Virus record (IMG/VR): IMGVR_UViG_3300046816_000149
Coordinates: 1 to 41,804 of that record
Strand: one strand, 5' to 3'
Origin: a virus
DNA length: 41,804 nt
The translations under genes were made by a program, and so were the position numbers. Positions 19,978 through 30,000 of this stretch are shown here, piece after piece; position 1 is the first letter of the stretch; every line of letters starts with the position of its first letter. The notes under the pieces were generated by a model. It searched no databases and was not told where the DNA came from. It saw nothing but the letters and a program-made list of their open reading frames with translations.

Positions 19978-21506
19978 CGCATCTCTAATCGAAGACGACC
20001 CAATGCAAAGGGACCGTCAACGAGTGCCTCAACGCGCATTCTGGTGCTTCGCCCCGACCACCTAACGTCTAGCAAACCCCCATGAACCGCTGTGAACAAT
20101 CCGGTGTCGAATTCTGAGGCTGCATCATTTGGCTGTTCGCGCGGGAAAAAACGGACACCTATTGCTTCATCGACAGTCGCGGTCACGTCCATTACTACCT
20201 GCTTACAGTGTACGCGACGATCACCCTCGGATATTACTATGTTCCCACTTTCCGCGTATACCTCTCCGTTTGGTGCCCTTGGCACGCCGTTCTCGCTGTA
20301 GCCGAACTCATGGAGGAAAAGTGACCCCCCAGCACCAAGCGGCCCACCCAAAATCGGATTGTCCATCGTCCCACTCGGGTCCGCAGCCGTTCGGGAACGG
20401 ACGCCGATCGTCCAGGGATGCGCCGGGTCGGCGTAGTTGAACGCAACGTATCGGTTGCATTCGAGACTATCTTCGTCACACCAGTCGATCCAGACCTCGC
20501 TGAACGACGGATTGGGCGAGGCGAATACGCGGCCCACATTCGTCCGGTTTACCAGCGAGAAAAACCAGTCTCCCACGGGGCATGGCAGTGCCTGAACATT
20601 CCCGTTGTATGTCCAGAACGTCTGCACACCGGGCCACATGACGAACGAGCCGATATTGACGACGGCGCGCGGCGAGATCGGCCCGCAGCCCGAGGCAATC
20701 TGCACGATGCCGTAAGCGTATGGCGCGCCCACGTAGGTCATCAGATGCACGTCGTTAGCGGTGAAGATGAGCACGCCGCTGCTGATCTTTACCGCGGTCA
20801 TCGTATAACTCTGCGTCTGCAGCAGCTTGCTGCCGGCGAGGTTGGTCACGTCCGGCACCCACACGTCGGGGTTTTCCTGGTCGCTCCACGCAATGTTGCG
20901 CGGATCGCCGCCGGCGCCGAGCAGCACGACGTGGCGCTGATCCGTGACGATCACGCCCTGGCACTCGGTGGGCGCGGTGGCGACCAGCACCGGCAGCACA
21001 GCCGGCGTCAGCGGCGTCCACCTATACAAATGCCCGTCCTGCGTCGGGACAATCAGCAGATCCTCGCCGAACGTGTCGAGGCTCCACTGGTCGCCCATGG
21101 AGGCCGCGATGTCGTGCGGGCCAACGTCAGCGGGATCGCGCGAGGTGCCGTAGGCGTTCTCGCCGTAGTCCGCCATGCCGTAGCCCACCAGCGCGCCGGG
21201 TGGATCGAGTGGCCCGACACCGGTGGGTGTGATGTCGTGCAGCTCCTGCAGGTCGAAGCGATACGCGTACAGCTTGGTATCGGTGCCGAACGCGGCCCAG
21301 CGAACTTTCGCGTTGTCGTGCCAGGTGAGCATATCGCGCGGCAGATCAGCGACGGCGGTGCCGGCGATCGCCACGTTGCCGCCGATCGGCTGAAGCTGCC
21401 CGCCGCGGAAACGGATGTTATTTGCGTCGTACCACACGTTGTGGCTCGCCTCGGGCGTGGCGTTGCGGACGATACCTGCGGGAGGAGCTTGCGCTACTCT
21501 TGGCAT
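19959..21506 (-). CDS. Tail nozzle / stabilisation-like structural protein, 515 aa
   Basis: This 515-residue beta-rich protein looks like a propeller. Motifs such as WYDANNIRFRGGQLQPIGG, FGTDTKLYAYRFD, DLLIVPTQDGHLYRW, IAWSDQENPDVW and EVWIDW occur at regular spacing. This resembles phage proteins annotated as packaged-DNA stabilisation protein or tail nozzle in podoviruses (P22 gp10 or T7 gp12 position). It would close the portal-adaptor channel and lead into the tail tip. The last 110 codons are coded in lower-GC DNA next to the homing endonuclease. The start overlaps the upstream stop by one base. Confidence 0.6.
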   Translation of the reverse strand: MPRVAQAPPAGIVRNATPEASHNVWYDANNIRFRGGQLQPIGGNVAIAGTAVADLPRDMLTWHDNAKVRWAAFGTDTKLYAYRFDLQELHDITPTGVGPLDPPGALVGYGMADYGENAYGTSRDPADVGPHDIAASMGDQWSLDTFGEDLLIVPTQDGHLYRWTPLTPAVLPVLVATAPTECQGVIVTDQRHVVLLGAGGDPRNIAWSDQENPDVWVPDVTNLAGSKLLQTQSYTMTAVKISSGVLIFTANDVHLMTYVGAPYAYGIVQIASGCGPISPRAVVNIGSFVMWPGVQTFWTYNGNVQALPCPVGDWFFSLVNRTNVGRVFASPNPSFSEVWIDWCDEDSLECNRYVAFNYADPAHPWTIGVRSRTAADPSGTMDNPILGGPLGAGGSLFLHEFGYSENGVPRAPNGEVYAESGNIVISEGDRRVHCKQVVMDVTATVDEAIGVRFFPREQPNDAASEFDTGLFTAVHGGLLDVRWSGRSTRMRVEALVDGPFALGRLRLEMRQGGRR

Positions 21507-22564
21507 CAGTGCATTCCACGAGCCGGCGCGGACAGCAGGCGCGGCGAGCGGGCCGGGGCGAGGATCGCCTTCAGCGCCGCCAGTTCCTCGCGGATCACCG
21601 CAAGCTCGTCACGACCCTCGATGGTCGGCGCCGCCTCGCCCACAGCGTGCGTCACGGCTTGTTGGCCCGCGTAGATGATCTTCGTCACCACGAGCACTGG
21701 CTGGAGCAGGCTGAACAGCCCACCGCCGCCGCCGAGGTTGACGGTGTGGCTATGCACCCCGTCGTAACCGATCTGATGGGTATGGTCGGCGATCGTGGTC
21801 GTGGTGTGCCCATGGGCGCCGTCGATGCTGATGCCGTGGTAATGCACTGCACTTTCGACGCCGAGTGAAACATTGTGCTGATGCGCGCCGTTGGTGGACG
21901 TGGCGGCATTGTTGCCCGCCCCAAATGGGCCGGTGCCGATATTTGTCGGACCCCCGGCATACATCCCGGCATAGGTGTGGCTGTGATCGCCCTGCACATC
22001 GGTCGTGCCGTAGTGCGTATGGTTGGCGGTCTCTGCCGTGGTGAGGCCGCTGTGGCTGTGGCTACCCTGCACATCGGTGGTGTGGTTGTGGCCGCCGGCA
22101 GCGCTTACATAGCCGTTGTGGCTGTGCCCGCCGGCAGCGGTGACGGAGAGCGCGTAGTTGGGCAGGTGCGTTTGCAGGATGGTATTCGACAACCAGCCGA
22201 GCTGCTGGGTGAATGTCAGCGTCAGCGTGGTGCCGTTGGGATCGGTGACGGTGCCGGGGCCGACCAGAGCGCGACCATTCAAGTTGGGGAGGCCGAATGT
22301 CGTCGAGCCATCGCCGGCATTCCAATATGTGCCGAGAACGGCGAACAACGCCGCGAAGGTCACACGCGATAGCAGCCGTCCATCACACGAGAGCCAGCCG
22401 GGCGGCGGCGTGGGTCCGGCGTAGTCGAGTATCGCGCCGATCGGAGTGCCCATCGAGACGATTTGGTCGAGCGTGCTGAAGTTCTCGTTGACAAGGGTAC
22501 CCCAAACATCGCGCGACGCGCCAACGGTCGGCAGGTTCAGGCCGAGGGCCGGCGTCGTGGCCAT
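21506..22564 (-). CDS. Tail collar-domain fibre protein with His-rich repeats
   Basis: The 352-residue protein has an N-terminal anchor (1-35) and a Phage Tail Collar domain at about 40-95 (PPPGWLSCDGRLLSR, then GDGSTTFGLPNLNGRALVG). A middle region at about 140-275 has ten H-x-H motifs (HSH, HNH, HTH, HQH, HYH and HGH types), often as GGHSH or DHTH. A C-terminal helix with ELAALKAIL (about 320-340) could trimerise. In T4 gp12 and related fibres H-x-H pairs from three chains bind metal along the fibre axis. It is probably a receptor-binding or accessory fibre. It is coupled to both neighbours (TAATG, TGATG). Confidence 0.85.
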   Translation of the reverse strand: MATTPALGLNLPTVGASRDVWGTLVNENFSTLDQIVSMGTPIGAILDYAGPTPPPGWLSCDGRLLSRVTFAALFAVLGTYWNAGDGSTTFGLPNLNGRALVGPGTVTDPNGTTLTLTFTQQLGWLSNTILQTHLPNYALSVTAAGGHSHNGYVSAAGGHNHTTDVQGSHSHSGLTTAETANHTHYGTTDVQGDHSHTYAGMYAGGPTNIGTGPFGAGNNAATSTNGAHQHNVSLGVESAVHYHGISIDGAHGHTTTTIADHTHQIGYDGVHSHTVNLGGGGGLFSLLQPVLVVTKIIYAGQQAVTHAVGEAAPTIEGRDELAVIREELAALKAILAPARSPRLLSAPARGMH

Positions 22565-22884
22565 TACTTCACGCCTGCCGGCGGATGGTTTGCGTCGTTG
22601 GTGACGCCGGTTGGGGTGTCCGACGAATCATCCGTCACTGCGACGAACCACGTCCCGCCTGGGTCTCTCGGTACCCTGATATGCCAGCCGCCGATCCCAG
22701 TCGTTCGGTTGAACCCCATCCGCATCACCCAGTCGCGATACGTCCCGTACGAAGTGCCGGTATGCGGGCGGTTCGTCTGTGGTGCGACCGGCGCCTGGAA
22801 CCCCCAGACGATGGAGTGGTCGCATGCGCGCCACTGAGGGTTACCGCTTGGCGTCGTGGTCATCTGTCCGGCGGTGCTAGCCAT
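22564..22884 (-). CDS. Unknown tail-region protein, 106 aa
   Basis: The 106-residue product is probably beta-rich (HSIVWGFQAPVAPQTNRP, then WHIRVPRDPGGTWFVAVTDDSS). No domain is recognised. It has one of the best ribosome sites in the window (AGGAGG, 6 bases before the ATG) although it also overlaps the upstream gene by 8 bases, so it may be made in larger amounts than its neighbours. Its position between fibre genes suggests a tail or fibre accessory protein. Confidence 0.65.
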   Translation of the reverse strand: MASTAGQMTTTPSGNPQWRACDHSIVWGFQAPVAPQTNRPHTGTSYGTYRDWVMRMGFNRTTGIGGWHIRVPRDPGGTWFVAVTDDSSDTPTGVTNDANHPPAGVK

Positions 22885-23074
22885 GGTTGGCCTCCTGTAC
22901 GTATGCCTCGCCGTTGCCGGGGCGTGGCGGCGCGTCGTGCTCCATGCACTGGCGCTGGATGGTGGCCATGATCTCGGCGACCATGCGGTAAGGCCCGGCG
23001 CTGAGTTGCTGCAGCACCACGTCCCACTGCTGCGCGGTGAGGGTGATGGCGATCTGGGTGGTGGGTTCAAGCAT
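22877..23074 (-). CDS. Unknown small protein, 65 aa
   Basis: The 65-residue product has one clear helix-strand core (QIAITLTAQQWDVVLQQLS, then MVAEIMATIQRQ). It resembles small uncharacterised phage proteins with an aITLTaqeW motif, for which I know no function. It lies between two fibre genes. A 33-base gap upstream is bridged by a 14-codon open frame (23111 to 23067) that overlaps the previous stop. That frame might relay ribosomes, because the 65-aa start itself lacks a good ribosome site. Confidence 0.6.
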   Translation of the reverse strand: MLEPTTQIAITLTAQQWDVVLQQLSAGPYRMVAEIMATIQRQCMEHDAPPRPGNGEAYVQEANHG

Positions 23075-23107
23075 GCGGAAACACCACGAGATAGGCGTGC
23101 AGCGCGT

Positions 23108-24004
23108 TCATGCTGCTGCCACGTAATCGACGGTGAAGTAGCTGCAGGTGATCGTGCTCGCCGTCGCTGTCGTTGCGTTCTGGCCGGTGACGGCCACGAC
23201 AATCGCCGCCGTGTCGCTGCGTGTCAGCGAAGTAACGCCGCCCGATACTATGTTTGAATTGGTGGACAGGATAAGCGAGAGGGTCTGGACGCCAGAGGCT
23301 GTTTTCATAATGTCGCTGTCGATCCGCCACGAGAGTTGCGCCGCTGCTGCGCCGGTAACGGTTCCGACAACACCACCGCCCCAGGTGAGCCGGACAGACT
23401 TGGAGTCCGTGCCGCCGACAAAACTGCCCCCGGCACGGACAAATAGCCGGTCGCCGACATTGACCAGGGTATTCGCAGGCACGCTATACGTTTGCAGCAC
23501 GTCGGCCGTGGTGTCGGCGCCGTTACCCACCACGGCCGTGGTCTGATAGAGCAGCCGATTGCCGGCACCGCGGTTGAGCACGAACTGCATGGTAGCCGCG
23601 CCGAGTGCCGTTGCAGGATCTCCCGCCAGCGTCAGCGGGCCGGCCATCGGCACCGTGCCGTCCAGCTTGAGATACCGGGTATCAGCGGTCGCCTGCTGCA
23701 TATAGCGCGTGTCACCGTTCACCCAGGCAGCGGACAGTCGTAAATAGGCGTTGGTATCGCTCGGCGCGTCGGGGATGTAGTGCGACGGATTGGCGGCGTT
23801 GTATGACGTGTAACCCTGCGCCAGCGACACGTCGCCACCCGCCAGTATGACCGCTCCAGTGCGGCCATTGAACGACTGCACGGTGCTGGGCGGCGGCCCG
23901 GCGACCGCCCACTTCACACCGTCCCAACGGTAGATAGCGCCGTTGGTACCGCCGGAAACCATCTGGCCGACAGTGGGCGAGCTCGGGAAGTCGAACATGG
24001 TCAC
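23108..24004 (-). CDS. Tail fibre-type structural protein, 298 aa
   Basis: The N-terminus ([31 protein letters not shown] split by short turns) and the [19 protein letters not shown] block at about 42-60 are typical of phage tail fibre or baseplate-associated proteins. [22 protein letters not shown] segment (about 105-128) is a common fibre trimerisation repeat. The C-terminal 140 residues are Ser/Thr/Gly-rich beta sequence and may be the host-contact part. The start is M1 (4-base overlap with the upstream stop) or M3. Confidence 0.7.
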   Translation of the reverse strand: MTMFDFPSSPTVGQMVSGGTNGAIYRWDGVKWAVAGPPPSTVQSFNGRTGAVILAGGDVSLAQGYTSYNAANPSHYIPDAPSDTNAYLRLSAAWVNGDTRYMQQATADTRYLKLDGTVPMAGPLTLAGDPATALGAATMQFVLNRGAGNRLLYQTTAVVGNGADTTADVLQTYSVPANTLVNVGDRLFVRAGGSFVGGTDSKSVRLTWGGGVVGTVTGAAAAQLSWRIDSDIMKTASGVQTLSLILSTNSNIVSGGVTSLTRSDTAAIVVAVTGQNATTATASTITCSYFTVDYVAAA

Positions 24005-25521
24005 ACCACCACGTTTTCAACGAACGGCCACGCCCAGGCCTCGATGGTCTTGGGGGCGCCGTTCCAGCCATTCGGATAGAGCACGGAGGGTGGGCCGCGC
24101 ATGACCAGGTTCCCGCCGACGCCGCTATTCACGCCGGGATTAGGGCCGCCCGGCCCGTGCCAAGCATAGGACACCTCCAGCGTCTCGCCTGAAACCAAGG
24201 CCTGCGTGACCGTCAACTGCACCGTCATGCCGACAATGGCCGGCGTCACGGTCAGTGCGGCAGCGCCGCGATAGACATTGAAGCCGTTCTGCGGCCAGAC
24301 CTTGATCCCGTCATCGGCGTTGCTTTGGAACGACATCACTGCGGCTGCGAAATCCGGCCCCGCCGGACGCACAAACGGCACGGTGATGACCTGACCCGAA
24401 ATGGTGATTGCCCCACCTGTCAACGGCCGCCACAACGGCGTCCACGGCACGCCCTTGTCCTGCACCAGCCAGCGGACATACCCCTCGATCTCGCCCCAGC
24501 GCGTCGTGCCGTAGTCGTATGTATGGATATTGTCGCCGCCGTTGAACTGCCACGGCCAGGACGGCCCCGTTGCATACACCCGACCCGAGTAGGGGCCGCC
24601 CATACCCGGCGCGTTGGTGCGCGCAAACGTCGCGGTGCCGTAGTTGGTATCCGGGTATATCGTTGCGGTAGTGATCGCCGCCGGCAGCCCGAGGTAGAAT
24701 ATCAGCGGCGTCGGGTTCAGGTTGAGTTTGTCGTACTCAACGATCATGTCGCGCAGATCGCGTTCCTTGCTCGCGCGCGTGTTGTCGAGCGCCGCGGCCT
24801 GGGTGTAGCCGACCGAGTTCCATGCGATGTTGCTGTATTGTGCAGTCGGCAGCCGGGCGCTGAACTGGCCCAGAACGACATTCTGATTAGCCCAGCTCTG
24901 GCCGTTGCAGTTCAGTGTCGTGCTGGCGACGGTCTGCGAGTTGTTGACGGTATAAGTGCCCGTGCCGCCGGTGCCGGTGCCGAACGCCGTTATGACCGTC
25001 GAGGCCGTCACACCAGCCCCGACGACCACCTGGCCGGTAGCGATGACGCCCGACGTAACGGCGCTCACGGTCAGCGTCGTCGTATCGATCGATCCTGTGA
25101 CGACCGCACCTGGCGCGAGCCCGCCGCCGGCCCCGCTATTCCACGTCGAGGCAGGATAGGCGAAATCAGCCTCGAGGATCGGCGGCAACACCTTAAGGCC
25201 ATCGCGCATACGGAGAAGCTGTTGAGCCAACCCGGCACATCGCCCGATTGCGATGACATCGCTCGGCGGATAGGTGGTTATGCCATCGACCGTGCCGACC
25301 GGGTTGATGCCCATACTGGTCGGGATCGGCCCCGGCTTCAGCCCGCCGGCGAGGCCCAGTGAGGTCGTGTGCATGGCCAGTGGCGCGCTGGCATTCAGCC
25401 CGAACAAAGCAAAGCTCGGGAAGGCGTTGCTGCGCCAGGACTGGCCATAGCTTAGATGCCCGTCGAGCGTTACCGGTGGGCGCAGATCGGGGGCCGTGCG
25501 GTGTGAGAGCACTGCGAACAT
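24001..25521 (-). CDS. SGNH-type esterase-like tail protein, 506 aa
   Basis: The protein resembles sialate O-acetylesterase or SGNH hydrolases found as phage tail deacetylases. [10 protein letters not shown] at about residues 23-32 gives block I with a putative nucleophile Ser28. [17 protein letters not shown] near residues 325-341 gives the D-x-x-H-type Asp and His. At about 130-207 lies a Thr/Val/Gly-rich beta insertion ([21 protein letters not shown]) of a type scattered through phage and environmental fibre proteins. The C-terminus is a beta domain. It probably removes acetyl or similar groups from a host surface polysaccharide. ATG 25521 overlaps the upstream stop by one base. Confidence 0.65.
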   Translation of the reverse strand: MFAVLSHRTAPDLRPPVTLDGHLSYGQSWRSNAFPSFALFGLNASAPLAMHTTSLGLAGGLKPGPIPTSMGINPVGTVDGITTYPPSDVIAIGRCAGLAQQLLRMRDGLKVLPPILEADFAYPASTWNSGAGGGLAPGAVVTGSIDTTTLTVSAVTSGVIATGQVVVGAGVTASTVITAFGTGTGGTGTYTVNNSQTVASTTLNCNGQSWANQNVVLGQFSARLPTAQYSNIAWNSVGYTQAAALDNTRASKERDLRDMIVEYDKLNLNPTPLIFYLGLPAAITTATIYPDTNYGTATFARTNAPGMGGPYSGRVYATGPSWPWQFNGGDNIHTYDYGTTRWGEIEGYVRWLVQDKGVPWTPLWRPLTGGAITISGQVITVPFVRPAGPDFAAAVMSFQSNADDGIKVWPQNGFNVYRGAAALTVTPAIVGMTVQLTVTQALVSGETLEVSYAWHGPGGPNPGVNSGVGGNLVMRGPPSVLYPNGWNGAPKTIEAWAWPFVENVVV

Positions 25522-26279
25522 CAGAAGCGCAGCCTCAGATAGCCCGGCATGCCATTGGCACCGTTGGTGTTCCAACCACCGCCGCCGCCACCGCCACCGC
25601 TGCCGGGCTGACCGCCGCCGGCTGATGGCGTAGCGCCGCCATTGCCGCCCCTGCCGCCGGCGCCGAATATGCCGGCCGCGCCACCGCCACCGCTGCCGAA
25701 GCCTGTGCCGGTTGAGCCGCCGGCAAAGCCGCCTGGGCCGACGCCTGCGCCGTTCGTGCCGGACGCAGCATTAGTGCCGCCGGCGCCGCCGCCGCTGCCG
25801 CCGAGATACCAGACGGTATTCACGGCAGCATAAACGCCAGGACCGCCTTGCCCTGGCGGCCCGCCCTGACCGCCGGTGCCACCGACCGTGGCACTGACCG
25901 GGTAGTTGCCGATTGCGCCACCGTTCAGCACGAAGGTGAATGTCGCCCCGGCGAGTTGGGCGCCAACAATCGTCGTGATGCCACCCGCTGTCGCCAGCGC
26001 ACCGCCGGATATGCCGCCGACGCCGGCCGCGCCCACCGTGATGGTCAGCGCGGTACCTGGTATCAGCGCAATGGGATAGCCCGTCCAGTTGGCACCCGAA
26101 CCACCGCCGCCGCCGCCGGATGCCTGGGTGGCATTCTGGAACCCTGCGCCACCACCGCCGCCGGCACCGCAGCCATCGAGCAGCGCGCCGGTCACGTAGG
26201 GCGGCACGAGGAACGTGTAGGTGCCCGCCGCGATGAACTCGACGTAGCGAACCCCGGTCTGCGGATAGGCGATCGGCAT
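25521..26279 (-). CDS. Glycine-rich tail adhesin-like protein, 252 aa
   Basis: After an N-terminal beta region ([22 protein letters not shown]), the protein has many Gly-rich runs ([54 protein letters not shown]), as in phage tip adhesins built from polyglycine-II sandwiches (S16 gp38 type) and other glycine-rich tail proteins. The end YLRLRF is the usual C-terminus of such domains. It is probably a receptor-contact protein. AGGAG lies 10 bases before ATG 26279. Repetitive Gly codons make this region recombination-prone. Confidence 0.75.
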   Translation of the reverse strand: MPIAYPQTGVRYVEFIAAGTYTFLVPPYVTGALLDGCGAGGGGGAGFQNATQASGGGGGGSGANWTGYPIALIPGTALTITVGAAGVGGISGGALATAGGITTIVGAQLAGATFTFVLNGGAIGNYPVSATVGGTGGQGGPPGQGGPGVYAAVNTVWYLGGSGGGAGGTNAASGTNGAGVGPGGFAGGSTGTGFGSGGGGAAGIFGAGGRGGNGGATPSAGGGQPGSGGGGGGGGWNTNGANGMPGYLRLRF

Positions 26280-26283
26280 CGGA

Positions 26284-26859
26284 TCACCACTCCTTGCAGA
26301 CGTATTGCGCGCCCGTCGCATCGCCGATGAGCGACACCGAGGTGACCGAGGCGCCGTTGCTTTCGCTCTCGTAGTAGGCGCCGGGCGGCAGATACGTGCT
26401 GCTGTTCGCCGCTGGGTCGGCGCTGCCGCCAAGGTCGTTGAACCATAGGTTGGCCGTGGATTTGTTCTGCAACGACCAGCCGCGCCTTGACGTATTCGCC
26501 GCCATCAGTTGCTGCGCCTGGTTGCCAAGGGTGATCGCGCCGCTGCGGTCGGTTTTGGTGATGCCGAACATGAAATCCCCGCCCAGGCCCTGGTTGTTCG
26601 CTGTCACCCACTGCGTGGAGGTGCCGTCGTTGTAGCCGATGTAAAGTTGCAACCCGACTGAATCGAACCACAGCGCGCCGGGGAAGATCGTGGGCACGGT
26701 GTCGCTGATAGTGATAGATGCGCCGCCACCGCCGCCGGTGCCGACCGCCGCGTCAAGGATGTCGGCATTGGCGTTCCAGTGGTTTCCCCACTGGTCGTCG
26801 TCCGCGTCAAATGTCGGCTTGAACAAACCAAGCCGCGGCGTGGTCGTATAGTCGCTCAT
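26284..26859 (-). CDS. Tail/fibre structural protein, 191 aa
   Basis: The N-terminus (TTPRLGLFKPTFDADDDQWGNHWNANADILD, a familiar fibre-anchor pattern here named in parts) is followed by a Gly-rich linker and beta sequence (PTIFPGALWFDSVGLQLYIGY). The C-terminal part (LQNKSTANLWFNDLGG, then YLPPGAYYESE) looks like a beta-sandwich found in phage structural proteins. It probably attaches the glycine-rich protein or another fibre to the tail. ATG 26859 overlaps the upstream stop by 4 bases. Confidence 0.6.
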   Translation of the reverse strand: MSDYTTTPRLGLFKPTFDADDDQWGNHWNANADILDAAVGTGGGGGASITISDTVPTIFPGALWFDSVGLQLYIGYNDGTSTQWVTANNQGLGGDFMFGITKTDRSGAITLGNQAQQLMAANTSRRGWSLQNKSTANLWFNDLGGSADPAANSSTYLPPGAYYESESNGASVTSVSLIGDATGAQYVCKEW

Positions 26860-27086
26860 GCCGCCAACTCCAGCTGGTCGTTCGGCGGTGCGTTGGGCAG
26901 CGAGGTAAGCGTCCAGGTGCCGGTGGCGCACATCTGCGTCGGTTGCTGCCAGGTCCGCAGCAGCGTTGACGCCTCGGCGCCGAACGCCACCTGCGCGAGG
27001 CCGCCGACCTCTATTAAGCCCGGATCGTTCATCGAGTATGGGCCAGTGCCGTAGGGGCCGCGGCCATAGGGGCGGGGCGTTGGCAT
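26856..27086 (-). CDS. Unknown small tail-region protein, 76 aa
   Basis: The 76-residue product starts with a Gly/Pro/Tyr repeat (YGRGPYGTGPYS) followed by a short beta or helical part (VAFGAEASTLLRTWQQP). No domain is recognised. It is tightly placed between the large tail fibre gene (TGATG overlap) and the 191-aa structural gene (ATGA overlap), so a small tail component is likely. Confidence 0.6.
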   Translation of the reverse strand: MPTPRPYGRGPYGTGPYSMNDPGLIEVGGLAQVAFGAEASTLLRTWQQPTQMCATGTWTLTSLPNAPPNDQLELAA

Positions 27087-30000
27087 CAGGGTGCGATCAA
27101 GCCGAGCGCGGTCAGCGCCGCGTGGACAGCCGCCACGGTGACCGCCACGCCGGTCTGCTTGGCTACGGGCGTGGCACCGTAGAAGCCGAGTGCACCACCG
27201 CTTGGCTGCACCTTGAGTTGGTTATGCGCTGTCCATGTGAGGTTCAGCGTGAGGGACGAGCCGAAGAACGGCCCGCCGCGCGTGCGTGACTTGAAGGTCA
27301 CCGGATTGGTCGGCGGTGTTGCCTGCCAGCCGCGCGCCAACACTGCGCTGACACCAACTACGGTGCCGGACGGCGACGGCGATGCGGAAACCTGCACGAT
27401 GTTGCCATACTGGTCGGCGGCAATGTCGTTCTGGCTCCACTCGCTGCTTGACGAGGCGACAGTGATGGCGCCGGCAGCAGCCGTCATCTGCGAATAGTTG
27501 GCGTCGATCACCGCGCCGTTGGCGTCAGCCGTGACCGAGAGATAGCCCGCCTGCACCTCGGTGTTGCGGATTTTCACGCCTGGGCTGCGCCAGTAGAACC
27601 CGCCGCCTTCCGGCCCCATGCCGGTGGCCTGGAGTAGGTTTAGATCGAAACCGCCCGCAGCGCTGGGCGTCCGCGCGCCGTTGTTCTGCACCTGGATGAG
27701 ATAGCCAGCGTTACGGTCAACCGGCCACTGCGAGGCGTAGTCACCCATATTGACGAGGTTCCGCCAGCCCTCGCCGGGCACACCCTGATCGGCCAGCCGC
27801 AGGCACACATCGACCTCGGTGCCCGGCACGGCGTGGGTTTCGACGTGGGCGATCTGCAGGCCGACGTTGACCGACGCTGACGCCCCGGCGGCGATCATGT
27901 TGTCGATTTCGAGCCCGACGCACTGGTTGAAGTTGGTGGCGCCGGTATTGAGGCGGCCCGACATATTGCCGCCGAATACAGAACCGGCGGTAAGCGACGA
28001 GGTAGGCGCTGTGCCGCCGCAGTTGTAGCCGGCAGCCATCGCGAACACGCCGCCGACATAGTACATCTGCGTCGGGAATGGACGCCCATAGGCCCAGGTG
28101 GCAGTGCCATCCACAATGCTTGAGCCGCCGCCAGTGGGACCGCCAGACGCGGCGGATGAGCCTGCGACAATGCACTGGTAGACGTTCTGGAGGTTGCCGA
28201 AGGCAGGCGCTGCAAGACCGCCATTGGTCACCAGATCGCCCAGCACATAGGCATGGTTCGCTTGCCACGGCTGCGGGATGTAAGGCGCGCCGATTGTGTT
28301 GCTGGACGACCAGACGCCAGTCCGTGGTCCGCTATGGCCTGCGTCGTAGGTGTTGAGTTGCTGAAGATTGACGGCGCCGGCAGTCGCCTTGACCGAGTCC
28401 CTGCTGGTCAGCAGATTCAGTGGCCACGATCCGGCGTCGAGGGCGTAACCGAGCCAATTCGACTGGAATCGCAAGCCCATGTAGTTCGTGGCGGCGTCAT
28501 TCCACAATCCAGCACGAGCGACGTTGGTGCGGTTATTCTGGATCGGCCCGTTGAAGTTGATCCCGGCCGGGCTGTTGCTGTTTACCCGGATCGGATTGGC
28601 AGCCAGCCCGCCCAGCACGGTCAGTGCGTTGCCGATTGCTCCGGTGCCGTCGTCCTGCACGAAGATGATCGTGCCGTTGCCGCTTTGCAGATTGACCCCG
28701 CCGGTGCCCTTGCCCTTGACGTTCAGCCCGATGGCGGTGGCGGCCCCAGCCGGATTGATGTTCGGGTTACCGGCGCCGCCGCTGATCTGCACGTAGCTGG
28801 CGCTGGCTGTGCCGACCGTGATGCTGCCACCAGACGTCGTGGGGCCACCGGACGGCTGCAACGACAGCGCTGTCGCCGTGGTGTTCCAGGTGATGTTGAT
28901 GGTCAGGCCGGTGGCGCTCGAATCAACCGCCGCTGTGCCATAGGCCGTCAGCGCGATCGGATTGGCCGGCGGCGATGTCGTGGGACAGGTCGGCGGGATG
29001 ACCATTGCCACCGCCGTCGCGGGGCCGACGCCCACTGCGGTGATCCGCCAGAAGCCGCCGTAGGGATCGCTCGCGAACTGTCCGGTGACCCAGTTTACAC
29101 CGCCGGTTGTCACCGTGGCCGAGGCTCCGACGCTGCCCTTGGCGTCGATCGCCAGTCCCGTCGTGCCGGGCGTGAGGTACGTAGTGCCGAGGCGCAGCAT
29201 GCCGGCGCCGTCCAACGATGCGCCCTTGGTACGCCAGAACCCGCCGTCGTAGGCGTTGCCGGTCGCGGGGAACGTCGCGTGGTGCATATCCACGCCCCAG
29301 CGCGCCGGCATCGTGCCACCACCCTGGTCCTGGTAGACCTTGATGAGCGCCGCCGAGGCGTTGAACGCCCATTGGTGATACGGCGTGCCGAACGCATAGC
29401 CGTAGTCGCGCCAGCCTACGGCACCGGGAGGATTGGCGATCGTTGATACGCCATCCGCGTCTGGCGCCGCTGCCTGCACGGCATCGAACGAGAGTTGCAC
29501 GAAGTTGAGCATGCCCTTCGTGCGTGTGCTGCTGCCGGTGCGGCAGGCGATGTTGAACTCCGAGCCGGTGACTTCATAAAGATTGGTTGCGCCGCTATAG
29601 GCGATGACCACCGGATTGAAGCCGAAGGCGTGACCGTAGCAGCCGTTTGCGGTGAAGTCGGTCCCGCCGTCGTTGGCCTGCATCTCCATGGTGAAGCCGG
29701 CGCCGCCATAGAACCCATCGGTGTAGCCGGCCGCCTTGTTGCCGGTCCCGGCGTTGATGGTCATCACGCCCTGGATAGCGGCGCGGTTGCCGGTTGCTCC
29801 AGAGCCGCCCGTCAGGAAGTCGGCAGCGAGCATGGTAACGCCGCCGCCGTAGGGTGAATGAACGGTGTCGTATCCCTTGTTGCGGAACGAGACGACGCCG
29901 TAGTTCTGCGCGATTGGCAGCGTGCCGGTGATGCCGCCGACCTGCGCACCCATGGCGTAGACCCACCCTGGCGCGCTCGTCGTGGTCATGTCGAAGGCGT

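Noticed and set aside
28253-29446. 397-codon plus-strand open frame inside the tail fibre gene
   Set aside because: It is antisense to a large fibre gene with recognisable motifs, and has no start context or domain.
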